DNA from: CBDHCC01 sp965261015
GTDB lineage: Bacteria; Pseudomonadota; Alphaproteobacteria; Sphingomonadales; Sphingomonadaceae
Reading direction: 5' to 3'
DNA: 64,000 bases
Assembly (NCBI GenBank): GCA_965261015.1
Contig: CBDHCC010000001.1
Span: 1,302,001 to 1,366,000, forward strand
The notes below the pieces were generated by a model. It did no database searches, was not told the origin of the DNA, and saw only the letters and a program-made list of their open reading frames with translations. The translations under genes and the position numbers were made by a program. Position 1 is the stretch's first letter. Every line of letters starts with the position of its first letter. Positions 44,466 through 51,965 of the stretch are shown in pieces.

Positions 44466-45530
44466 TTAGCGTCCTCCAACCGGAACTGCGGTGACGGTGT
44501 TGCCGCGCGCGACCCGGACCACCGGTCCGACCGGGCGGGGCTCGCTGGCGGGCCCTTCGGTGCGCGGGGTGTCGACGGCCAGGACCGGCATCTGGACCGG
44601 CATGGTCAGACCCCCGTCGCCGCCTCCGCCGCTGCGGGTCTGGCGGGGGACGGAAGAGCGGGCGAAGCGGCTGACGTCGCCGCCGGTGACGTAGGACGTC
44701 TCGCTCTCGACCGGCTGGGCGGCGATCTGCGCCAGCAGCTCGGCCTCGCGCTCCGGGCTGGTGCCCGGCGGCAGCTTGATCGTACCCGAGGCGATCGCGC
44801 GGTCCATCTCGAGCTGGTTGTCGGCGATGGAGCGCAGGCTGAGCGACAGCGAACCCAGGGTCTGGGCCACAGCGATCTTCTCCGCCAGGCGCGGCGTCAC
44901 TTCCAGGGTGACGGTGCGATAGGTGCGGACCTGCGGCTGGCCCTCGCCCTCGATCTTCGGACCGCTGCCCGGAGGGGCGGAGGTCTGGTCGGTGGCGAGC
45001 ACGCGCAGGTTGCGGATGATGGTCTCGGCCGTCTTCAGCGATTCGCCCTCGCCGGACACTTCCTGCGTCAGCATCAGGTCGACCCGGTCGCCTGGGAACA
45101 CGAAGCCCGCGACGCCCTTTTCCTTGTCCACCGACACGGTGACGGCGCGCATCCCCGCGCCAAGCGCGGCGGCCAGGAAGCCGCGGTCACCGGGCTTGAC
45201 CAGCACGCCCTGGGTGATCGGCTGCCCGGCGGTGATCGCGTTGCGGACGACCGTGCCGACCAGCGCCTCCGTGTCGGAATTGCCCTTGATGATGTAGTTC
45301 TTCGGATCGACCAGCTCCGCCGGCCAGCGCTGCCAGCGGAAGGCGGAGGGCTGGATGATCGTGCCGACGGGCAGCGCGCCGGCGGCGACCAGCACCTCTG
45401 GCCCCTGCTCCACCGGGGCGGCCTGCGCCTGGCGGGTGGGCGAACCGGAGATGAGCGAGTTCACGAAGAACGCGCTGACCGCGGCGACGAGCAAGGCACC
45501 GACGAGCAGCACCACCTTCTTTGCGTCCAT
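44466..45530 (-). CDS. cpaB: Flp pilus assembly protein CpaB/RcpC
   Basis: CpaB is a periplasmic SAF-domain protein of the Flp pilus machine. The 354-residue product has an N-terminal anchor (6-27) and a SAF-type domain at about 45-105 (LVAAGALPVGTIIQPSAFRW, AGQPITQGVLVKPGDRGFLA). The RcpC part holds GMRAVTVSVDKEKGVAGFVF and PGDRVDLMLTQ. A single base separates its stop from the cpaC start. cpaA lies 58 bp upstream on the same strand. Confidence 0.94.
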   Translation of the reverse strand: MDAKKVVLLVGALLVAAVSAFFVNSLISGSPTRQAQAAPVEQGPEVLVAAGALPVGTIIQPSAFRWQRWPAELVDPKNYIIKGNSDTEALVGTVVRNAITAGQPITQGVLVKPGDRGFLAAALGAGMRAVTVSVDKEKGVAGFVFPGDRVDLMLTQEVSGEGESLKTAETIIRNLRVLATDQTSAPPGSGPKIEGEGQPQVRTYRTVTLEVTPRLAEKIAVAQTLGSLSLSLRSIADNQLEMDRAIASGTIKLPPGTSPEREAELLAQIAAQPVESETSYVTGGDVSRFARSSVPRQTRSGGGGDGGLTMPVQMPVLAVDTPRTEGPASEPRPVGPVVRVARGNTVTAVPVGGR

Positions 45531-45588
45531 GCGACTGGTCTTTCGGATTGGCTTGGGATCGAACAGGACCGTCCTGCCCGACCAATGG

Positions 45589-46074
45589 TTAATTTACCGT
45601 GCGAAGCAGGAAGGCCGCGCCGCCGACCGCGATGGCGACGGCGTAAGGAACCTCGACCGGCGAACGCGCGGCGGCGGAGCTGTGGGGTGCGCGGCGGCGC
45701 GCCTGTCGCGCGGCCACGAAGGCGGCGATCGACACGGCCGCGCCGGCCAGCGCGATGACGAAGAAGGTGCCCATCCGCTGGCCCGGCGGCAGCCAGAGGG
45801 CGAGTGCCGCGATCAGTTTGACGTCGGCACCGCCCAGCAGGCCGGCGGACCACAGGCCGAACAGGACGGCGAAGACGACGGCGGCGAAGCCCAGCTGCCA
45901 CGCCATCGCGCCGCCGCCCCACCCGGCGAGCCACCACCAGGCGGGCGCGGCGAGCGCCATCGCGATCGACACCCAATTGTCCACCGTGCGCGTGCGAATA
46001 TCGCTGGCCGCCGCGTAGAGCAGGAGGGCGGCGAGCACGAGGAGCGGGGCCAGGGTGAAGGGTTCGCTTACCAT
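45589..46074 (-). CDS. cpaA: A24-family prepilin peptidase (CpaA)
   Basis: CpaA cleaves and may methylate Flp pilin precursors. The 161-residue product from ATG 46074 has four to five spans. The catalytic Asp pair is seen in YAAASDIRTRTVDNW near residue 25 and in GLLGGADVKLIAALALW near residue 82 (the GxGDxK-type motif with Ala). It heads the operon cpaA-B-C-D-E-tadB-tadC. In Caulobacter a pilin gene precedes cpaA, but here only 56 bp separate it from a divergent hydrolase. Confidence 0.9.
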   Translation of the reverse strand: MVSEPFTLAPLLVLAALLLYAAASDIRTRTVDNWVSIAMALAAPAWWWLAGWGGGAMAWQLGFAAVVFAVLFGLWSAGLLGGADVKLIAALALWLPPGQRMGTFFVIALAGAAVSIAAFVAARQARRRAPHSSAAARSPVEVPYAVAIAVGGAAFLLRTVN

Positions 46075-46130
46075 GGTGCCAGGGCCTAGACGCCGACCCT
46101 TACGAAACCGTATCGCGGACGCCCAAGCGC

Positions 46131-47063
46131 ATGACCGACCGACCCCGCCACCCGCTGCCGCCCGCCGCCCGGATCGAGACCGTCGCGATGGCGGACGGCT
46201 GGCCGGTCCGCACGGTGGCGATCGACCCGGACGGACCGGCGCGCGGCACGCTGCTGTTCCAGGGCGGACGCGGCGATTTTGTGGAGAAATACGCCGAGAC
46301 GCTGACGCATTGGGCCGATCGGGGCTGGCGGGTGCGGTCCTTTGACTGGCGGGGGCAGGGGCTGTCCGGCCGGCTGGGCCGCGACGCGACGGTCGGCCAC
46401 GCCGCGGATTTCGCGCCCTGGGTCGCCGACCTGGCCCAGCTGGCGACCCGCTGGCGGGTGGAGGGCGAACCCTTCGCACTGATCGGCCATTCGATGGGTG
46501 GCCATCTGGTGCTGCGCGCGCTGGTCGAACGGGCGGTGACCGCCGACGCCGCCGTGCTGGTCGCGCCCATGATCGGGACGCGCGGACCGCCCGCCGCGAT
46601 CGGCCAGTGGGTCGCCGCGGCCCTGGCGCGGCTGGGCGAGCCGGACCGGCCGGCATGGCGATCGAACGAAAAGCCCGGCCACGTCGCCGGCGGCCGCCAG
46701 TCGCTCTTGACCCACGACGATGCGCGCTACGCGGACGAGTTGTGGTGGCGCGAACACCGGCCGGAGCTGGCGGTCGGCCCGCCGAGCTGGAGCTGGCTCG
46801 CCGCCGCCTACCGCTCCGGCCTCGCCAGCTTCACGCCCGAGCGGCTGGCCCGCGTCGACACGCCCGTCCTGATCCTGAACGCGCTGGCCGACCGGCTGGT
46901 CGATCCGGCCGCCACCCGTCGCGCCGCCGATCGGCTGCCCCGCGCCGAACGGATCGACTATGGGACGGCCTCCGCTCACGAGATCCTGCGGGAGGTCGAT
47001 CCCGTCCGCCGGCACGCCCTGGCGGCGATCGACCGGTTCCTGGACGCGCACGCGACGGCGTGA
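46131..47063 (+). CDS. Alpha/beta hydrolase, lysophospholipase-like
   Basis: A 310-residue alpha/beta hydrolase without a signal peptide. The nucleophile elbow is ALIGHSMGGHLVLRAL near residue 122, the acid lies in LNALADRLVDP and the His in TASAHEILRE. RSFDWRGQGLSGRLGRD matches the oxyanion region of PldB-like monoacylglycerol lipases. The FAD oxidoreductase gene overlaps its stop by four bases (GTGA), so they are co-translated, but a shared pathway is not obvious. Confidence 0.9.
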   Translation: MTDRPRHPLPPAARIETVAMADGWPVRTVAIDPDGPARGTLLFQGGRGDFVEKYAETLTHWADRGWRVRSFDWRGQGLSGRLGRDATVGHAADFAPWVADLAQLATRWRVEGEPFALIGHSMGGHLVLRALVERAVTADAAVLVAPMIGTRGPPAAIGQWVAAALARLGEPDRPAWRSNEKPGHVAGGRQSLLTHDDARYADELWWREHRPELAVGPPSWSWLAAAYRSGLASFTPERLARVDTPVLILNALADRLVDPAATRRAADRLPRAERIDYGTASAHEILREVDPVRRHALAAIDRFLDAHATA

Positions 47064-48118
47064 GGGACGTCGCGATCGTGGGCGCCGGCATGGCGGGGGC
47101 CGGCCTGGCCGCCGCGATCGCCGGGCGGCGATCGGTGGCGCTGCTGGAGGCGGAGGATCGTCCGGGCCGCCACGCCACCGGACGCTCGGCCGCCTTTTGG
47201 ACCGAAAGCTATGGCGGCCCGGCCATCCAGCCGCTGACCGCCGCGTCCCGGCCCGAGCTGGAGCGGTTGGGAGTGCTCGCGCCACGCGGCGCGCTCCACA
47301 TCGCGCGCGACGCGGACGAGCTTCGCCGCTTCGCCGCGCGCTATCCGGCGGCGGAGCGGATGTTTCGCCCCGTCGATCCGGGCGCGGCGGTGCCGGGCCT
47401 GCGCGACGAGTGGGCGCACGGGCTGGCGGAGGCGAGCTGTCGCGACATCGACGTGGCGGCGCTGCACGCCCACGCCCTGTCGCGGGCGCGCCGGGGCGGG
47501 GCTACGCTGCACACCGGCTGGCGACTGGCCGAGGCGCGGCGCGCGGGCGGGGTCTGGCGGCTGGTGAGCGAGCGGGGCGAGCGGATGGAGGCGGCCGTGC
47601 TGGTGAACGCCGCGGGCGCCTGGGCCGACCCGGTGGCCGCGCTGGCAGGCGCGCGGCCGCTGGGGCTGGCGCCTAAGCGCCGCACCGTGGTGCAGCTGCG
47701 CCTCGCGCGGCCGATCGACCCGGCCGGCCCGCTGGTGCTGGCGCTCGACGAGAGCCTCTACTGGAAGCCGGTGGCGGCCGACCGCGTCTGGCTGAGCCCC
47801 AGCGACGAAGGCGAGAGCGAGGCGGTCGACGCCGCGCCGGAGGAGGTCGACGTCGCGGTGGCCCTCGACCGCTTCGGCCGCGCGGTGGACTGGCCGGTGG
47901 AGGTGGTGGAGCGGCGCTGGGCCGGCCTGCGGACCTTCGCGCCCGATCGCGCTCCGGTGATCGGCTGGGACGGGGCGGTCGACGGGCTGTTCTGGTTCGC
48001 CGGGCAGGGCGGATGGGGCATCCAGACCGCGCCCGCCGCGTCCGCGCTGGCGGCGGCCGTGCTGCTGGGCGAGCGTGCGCCGCCGGCCGCGTTCGATCCC
48101 GGCCGCTTCGCCGGGTGA
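47060..48118 (+). CDS. FAD-dependent oxidoreductase, D-amino-acid/glycine oxidase type
   Basis: A 352-residue DAO-family flavoprotein from GTG 47060. The Rossmann dinucleotide motif VGAGMAGAGLAAAIAGR opens the protein, followed by ALLEAEDRPGRHATGRSAAF. Later blocks are VNAAGAWADPVAALAG and a C-terminal FAD contact GLRTFAPDRAPVIG then WFAGQGGWGIQTAPA. Similar proteins oxidise amino acids or related amines; the substrate is unknown. Overlaps the preceding hydrolase gene. Confidence 0.88.
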   Translation: MRDVAIVGAGMAGAGLAAAIAGRRSVALLEAEDRPGRHATGRSAAFWTESYGGPAIQPLTAASRPELERLGVLAPRGALHIARDADELRRFAARYPAAERMFRPVDPGAAVPGLRDEWAHGLAEASCRDIDVAALHAHALSRARRGGATLHTGWRLAEARRAGGVWRLVSERGERMEAAVLVNAAGAWADPVAALAGARPLGLAPKRRTVVQLRLARPIDPAGPLVLALDESLYWKPVAADRVWLSPSDEGESEAVDAAPEEVDVAVALDRFGRAVDWPVEVVERRWAGLRTFAPDRAPVIGWDGAVDGLFWFAGQGGWGIQTAPAASALAAAVLLGERAPPAAFDPGRFAG

Positions 48119-48121
48119 ACC

Positions 48122-48562
48122 CTATCGGCGGGCCTCGTCCGCCGCGGCGCAGGCCAGGCGGTCGGCGCGCTCGTTGTCCGGATCGCCGGCATGGCCCTTC
48201 ACCCACCGCCAGTCGATCCGGTGCCGATCGGCCGCGCCGACCAGCGCCTGCCACAATTCCGCGTTCTTGACGGGCGCGCGCGACGCCGTGCGCCAGCCAT
48301 TGCGCTGCCAGCCATGCACCCATTTGGTGATGCCGTCGCGGACATAGGTGCTGTCGGTCCGCAGCACGACGTCGCACGAGCGGGTGAGCGCGTTCAGGGC
48401 CTCGATCGCGGCGGTCAGCTCCATGCGGTTGTTGGTGGTCGACCGCTCGCCGCCGCTCAACTCCCGCTCGGTCTCGCCGAAGCGCAGGACCGCGCCCCAG
48501 CCGCCGGGGCCGGGATTGCCCTTGCACGCGCCGTCCGTCGTGATGACCACCTGTTCGCTCAA
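48122..48562 (-). CDS. rnhA: Ribonuclease HI
   Basis: RNase HI removes RNA from RNA:DNA hybrids. The 146-residue product begins at TTG 48562, which overlaps the thrB stop (TTGA) and has GGAGG seven bases upstream; a GTG two codons earlier has no room for a ribosome site. The four acidic catalytic residues are in ITTDGACKGNPGPGGWGA, NNRMELTAAIEAL, LRTDSTYV and DNERADRLA. It ends three bases from the convergent oxidoreductase. Confidence 0.96.
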   Translation of the reverse strand: MSEQVVITTDGACKGNPGPGGWGAVLRFGETERELSGGERSTTNNRMELTAAIEALNALTRSCDVVLRTDSTYVRDGITKWVHGWQRNGWRTASRAPVKNAELWQALVGAADRHRIDWRWVKGHAGDPDNERADRLACAAADEARR

Positions 48563-49518
48563 CGCCACACCTCCGCCTGGGTCGGATCGGCGTAGAAGGC
48601 CAGCCGCCGGCGATAGGGGGCGGGGTCCTTTCGGCGGACGATCGCGTCGGCGGGCGTGTGGAGCCAGTCCCAGGCGCGGGTCAACAGGAACCGCAGGGCC
48701 GCGCCCTGGGCCAGCATCGGCAGCGCCGCGCGCTCCGCGTCGGACAGGCCGCACGCAACGTCGTACCCCGCGACCAGCGCCGCGCCGACCGCCGGGTCGT
48801 AGCGCCGGCCCTCGCCGTCAAAGGCCCACGCCCCGTGCGCGATCGCCAGGTCGTAGGAGCGGATGTCCGTGCACGCGAAGGTCCAGTCGATCACGGCCGA
48901 CACGCGATCGCCCAGCATCAGCACGTTGTCGGGAAACAGGTCCGCGTGGATCGTGCCGCGCGGCAGGTCGTCCGGCCAGCCGCCCTCCAGCCGGTCGAGC
49001 GCATCCGCCACCACGCCGGCCAACCCCGGCTCGATCCGGTCGAGATCCGCGCCCAGATCGCCCGCCAACCGCCGCCACGCCGCCGGGCCGAGCGCATTGG
49101 GCCGGACGGGCGCGAAGCGGGCGAGCGCGCGGTGCATGGACCCCAGCGCCTCTCCGGCCGCGCGCGCCTGCGCCTCGTCGGGCGTGTCCGGCCCGACGCC
49201 TGGCGCGAAGCGGTAGAGGCAGGCCGGGCGCCCGCCCAGCGTGCCGATCGCCTGGCCGGTGCGGTCCCGGACCACGGCGGGCACCGGCTGGCCCGCCGCC
49301 GCCAGATCGTCGGCCAGCGCCACGAAGTAGGGCAGGTCGGCGGCGGCCACGCGCTTTTCGTACAGCGTCAGGACGAAGCGGTCGGCGGCGGTGTCGATCA
49401 GATAGGTGGTGTTCTCCACCCCTTCCGCGATGCCCTTGGCCGACACCAGTCCGCCCACGTCGAATCCGGCCAGGAACCGGGCGAGCGCGTCCACCGGCAC
49501 CCGGGTATAGACGGCCAC
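48559..49518 (-). CDS. thrB: Homoserine kinase, ThrB type II (aminoglycoside-phosphotransferase fold)
   Basis: This kinase phosphorylates homoserine in threonine synthesis but has a choline-kinase-like fold, unlike the GHMP-type ThrB of enteric bacteria. The 319-residue product has MAVYTRVPVDALARFLAGFD, KGIAEGVENTTYLIDT, the catalytic loop GTIHADLFPDNVLMLGDRVS (HxDxxxxN) and VIDWTFACTDIRSYDLAI. It lies between ispH (nine-base gap) and rnhA (overlap), an order shared by many alphaproteobacteria. Confidence 0.94.
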   Translation of the reverse strand: MAVYTRVPVDALARFLAGFDVGGLVSAKGIAEGVENTTYLIDTAADRFVLTLYEKRVAAADLPYFVALADDLAAAGQPVPAVVRDRTGQAIGTLGGRPACLYRFAPGVGPDTPDEAQARAAGEALGSMHRALARFAPVRPNALGPAAWRRLAGDLGADLDRIEPGLAGVVADALDRLEGGWPDDLPRGTIHADLFPDNVLMLGDRVSAVIDWTFACTDIRSYDLAIAHGAWAFDGEGRRYDPAVGAALVAGYDVACGLSDAERAALPMLAQGAALRFLLTRAWDWLHTPADAIVRRKDPAPYRRRLAFYADPTQAEVWR

Positions 49519-49527
49519 GGGCCCGCC

Positions 49528-50514
49528 TCAGGCGGCGGCGGACAGGTCGCGCGGCAGCTTGAAGGCGATGCGCTCTTCGGCCGTGACCACCGCGCGCTCG
49601 GTAACCGCGCGCCAGCGGCCGACCCGCGCGATCACCTCTTGGACCAGCACCTCGGGCGCGCTGGCCCCGGCCGTGATGCCCAGCGTGCCGACCCCGTCCA
49701 GCCATTCGGGCCGCAGGTCCTCGGCGCGCTGAATGAGGCGCGCCGCCGTGCCCTCTCGCTCCGCCACCTCGACCAGCCGCACGGAGTTGGAGCTGTTGGG
49801 CGCGCCGATCACGAACAAGAGGTCGCAGGCCGCCGCGATCGCCTTGACCGCCGCCTGACGGTTCGACGTGGCGTAGCAGATGTCCTCTCCGCGCGGGCCC
49901 TGGATGTCGGGGAAGCGCCGCTGGAGCGTCGCGACGATGGCCGCCGTGTCGTCGACGGACAAAGTGGTCTGGGTCAGGAAGCCCAGCGCCTCGCCCGCCG
50001 GCGGCTGAACGGCGGCCGCGTCCGCCTCCGTCTCCACCAGCGTCATCGCGCCGGGCGCGACCTGGCCGAAGGTGCCCACGACCTCCGGATGGCCGGCATG
50101 GCCGATGAACAGGATGTGCCGCCCGTCCTTGACCAGCCGTTCGGCCTGGCGATGGACCTTGCTGACCAGCGGGCAGGTCGCGTCGAGATAGGTGAGGCCC
50201 CGCGCCTCCGCCTTGGCCGGCACGGCCTTGGGCACGCCATGGGCGGAGAACACGACGGGCACGCCGTCGGGCACCTCGTCCAGCGTCTCGACGAACACCG
50301 CGCCCTTCGCTTTCAGCCCGTCGACGACAAAGGCGTTGTGCACGATTTCGTGCCGGACATAGACGGGCGCGCCCCAGCGTTCGAGCGACAGCTCCACGAT
50401 CTGGATCGCCCGGTCGACGCCCGCGCAAAAGCCGCGCGGGGCGGCCACCAGCAGCTCGATGGGCGGCCGTTCGCGGGTGGGGGGAGCGAGAGTGTCGGCG
50501 GAGGAGGGCGTCAT
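49528..50514 (-). CDS. ispH: 4-hydroxy-3-methylbut-2-enyl diphosphate reductase
   Basis: IspH makes IPP and DMAPP in the last step of the methylerythritol phosphate pathway. The 328-residue product has the three iron-sulfur Cys in PRGFCAGVDRAI, LDATCPLVSKVH and DICYATSNRQ, plus VFSAHGVPKAV with a catalytic His. DMAPP made here feeds MiaA, encoded at 5010, and isoprenoids generally. It heads an operon with thrB and rnhA. Confidence 0.97.
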   Translation of the reverse strand: MTPSSADTLAPPTRERPPIELLVAAPRGFCAGVDRAIQIVELSLERWGAPVYVRHEIVHNAFVVDGLKAKGAVFVETLDEVPDGVPVVFSAHGVPKAVPAKAEARGLTYLDATCPLVSKVHRQAERLVKDGRHILFIGHAGHPEVVGTFGQVAPGAMTLVETEADAAAVQPPAGEALGFLTQTTLSVDDTAAIVATLQRRFPDIQGPRGEDICYATSNRQAAVKAIAAACDLLFVIGAPNSSNSVRLVEVAEREGTAARLIQRAEDLRPEWLDGVGTLGITAGASAPEVLVQEVIARVGRWRAVTERAVVTAEERIAFKLPRDLSAAA

Positions 50515-50582
50515 TCCTGGCTCTTTACGCCATCGCGCCGAGGTGCGAAAGCCGCCGCCCCGACCCTTGCCGAGCCCGACCC

Positions 50583-51221
50583 ATGACGCACCTGCGCACC
50601 GTCCTCCTGGCCCTCGCCGGTTCCGCCACGCTGGTCGGATGCGCCAGCGACGGCGACGTGACGGCGTCCGGCATCACCGCGACGCGCTCCGCCTGCCCGC
50701 TGGTGTCCGTGCCGACCGGAACCGGCGACGTGACGCTGCTGGCGCCCGGCCGCACCGACGCGGCCGCGATCGACGTGGTCGGCGCGATCACCGCGCTGCG
50801 TTCCGCCTGCGTGGAGGAGGGGGCGCAGATCGCGGCCAACGCCACCTACACGGTCGCGGCGCGGCGAGCGGACGCCACCGGCGCTCGCACGGTGACGCTG
50901 CCCGTCTATGCCACGATGGTGCAGGGCGGCCGGGTGGTGGTCGCCAAGCGGGTGGGGCAGGCGACGCTCGCCTTCGCCGCCGGCCAGCCGCGCGCGGAGA
51001 CGACGATGACCGCCGGCGCGCGGGTCGACCGCGCCGCCGCGACCCTGCCGGACGACATCCGCGCGCAGATCACGCGCCGGCGCAAGTCGGGCGAGGCGGA
51101 GGCGGCGATCGACCCGCTGGCCGTGCCGGAAGTGCGCGCCGCGGTGGAGCGCGCGACCTTCGAGCTGCTGGTGGGGTTCCAGCTGACGGACGAGCAGCTG
51201 GCGTACAACGCGACGCGGTGA
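50583..51221 (+). CDS. Putative lipoprotein, function unknown
   Basis: A 212-residue protein from ATG 50583. The signal ends in the lipobox ATLVGCASDGD (Cys 20). The mature part has a beta-rich pattern with VYATMVQGGRVVVAKRVGQA and a C-terminal acidic helix region. It is divergent from ispH. Similar lipoproteins occur in sphingomonads but I cannot name a family. Confidence 0.7.
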   Translation: MTHLRTVLLALAGSATLVGCASDGDVTASGITATRSACPLVSVPTGTGDVTLLAPGRTDAAAIDVVGAITALRSACVEEGAQIAANATYTVAARRADATGARTVTLPVYATMVQGGRVVVAKRVGQATLAFAAGQPRAETTMTAGARVDRAAATLPDDIRAQITRRRKSGEAEAAIDPLAVPEVRAAVERATFELLVGFQLTDEQLAYNATR

Positions 51222-51252
51222 GGGGCGTGGCGCGGGTGCTGCTTGACCCGTC

Positions 51253-51272
51253 ATGCCAGCGAACGCTGGCAT
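51253..51272. repeat. Palindrome upstream of the GIY-YIG gene
   Basis: ATGCCAGCG-AA-CGCTGGCAT is a perfect 9-bp inverted repeat with a two-base centre, 20 bp before the GIY-YIG start. A related palindrome follows the gene at 51594. Confidence 0.75.
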
Positions 51273-51292
51273 CCCCCAAAGGCTAAGGCCAC

Positions 51293-51592
51293 ATGGCGCG
51301 GGGCGGCTGGACCTACATCATCACGAACCGGCCGCACGGCGTGCTCTACATAGGCGTCACGTCCGACCTCCTGGGCCGAATGGAGCAACATCGCACCGGG
51401 CGCGGCTCCAGCTTTGCCCGACGCTACAACTGCACGCGCCTCGTGCTCGCCGAGGAGCACGCCACGATCGAAGAGGCGATCGCGCGCGAGAAAGCGATGA
51501 AGGCCTGGAAGCGGGCTTGGAAGATCGAGCGGATCGAAGCGGTCAATCCGGGGTGGAACGACGTGCTGGAGAGTGGGTCCGAAGCGGCCTGA
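51293..51592 (+). CDS. Small GIY-YIG endonuclease-domain protein
   Basis: A 99-residue protein made of one GIY-YIG nuclease domain. The opening strands read WTYIITNRPHGVLYIGVTSD and are followed by LLGRMEQHR with the catalytic-site Arg, then EEAIAREKAMKAWKRAWKI carrying the conserved Glu/Lys helix. This is the short stand-alone class (UPF0213/YhbQ-like). Palindromes sit directly before the start and on top of the stop. No partner or methyltransferase is nearby, so it is not an obvious restriction system. Confidence 0.88.
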   Translation: MARGGWTYIITNRPHGVLYIGVTSDLLGRMEQHRTGRGSSFARRYNCTRLVLAEEHATIEEAIAREKAMKAWKRAWKIERIEAVNPGWNDVLESGSEAA

Positions 51593-51717
51593 GATCCCAG
51601 CTTTCGCTGGGATGACGGCGAATGGGGTCCTACGGGTTCAACTGAGAAGTCGGACGCATTGACTCGGTCGCCGCGCCGTCACAGAACCCTGCCCGTCCCG
51701 CCGGTCCGCCGGCGCGG
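51593..51717. promoter_or_regulatory. Probable promoter region of the gcv operon
   Basis: This 125-bp stretch lies between the GIY-YIG stop and the riboswitch. It includes TTGACT at 51659-51664, a reasonable -35 box; a matching -10 about 17 bases on (near 51682, CAGAAC) is poor. Transcription of the gcv mRNA should begin about here because both glycine aptamers lie downstream. Confidence 0.4.
51594..51613. repeat. Palindrome at the 3' end of the GIY-YIG gene
   Basis: ATCCCAGC-TTTC-GCTGGGAT begins just after the TGA stop (51590-51592). It resembles the common proteobacterial ATCCCAGC...GCTGGGAT repeat and mirrors the palindrome at 51253. Confidence 0.75.
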
Positions 51718-51910
51718 GCGCGCGGGAGAGCGGGGGGTGGCGACGCCCCTCCGCCGAAGGAGCAACCGCCCCGGAAACTCTCAGGCAATCGGGACCGCGC
51801 GGCCGTTCACGGGACACTCTGGAAAGCGGGGGTGGCGTCGCGCCGCTCCCCACCGACGGGGTAAGCCGAGCGTGCTTGGCGAAACTCTCAGGTTCCGCGA
51901 CAGAGGGGGT
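51718..51910 (+). ncRNA. Tandem glycine riboswitch
   Basis: Two glycine aptamers in series. The first has GCGGGAGAGCGG, CCGCCGAAGGAGCAA and GGAAACTCTCAGGCAA (about 51719-51790). After the linker, GGGACACTCTGGAAAGC opens the second, with CCACCGACGGGGTAAGCC and GCGAAACTCTCAGG (to about 51893), closing with the AGAGGG near 51903. Glycine binding would raise expression of the gcv genes, whose first start is at 51966. The expression platform is in 51911-51965. The pattern of aptamer core motifs is distinctive. Confidence 0.95.
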
Positions 51911-51965
51911 TGGAGCGGGCGGCGCGAGTCGCACCGGTCCGAGCGTCCCTGCGCGGAGTTCGTCC

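Noticed and set aside
51293..51592. Restriction-modification or homing system
   Set aside because: Only a single GIY-YIG domain is present, without a methyltransferase or an interrupted host gene, so the claim is limited to an observation about flanking palindromes.
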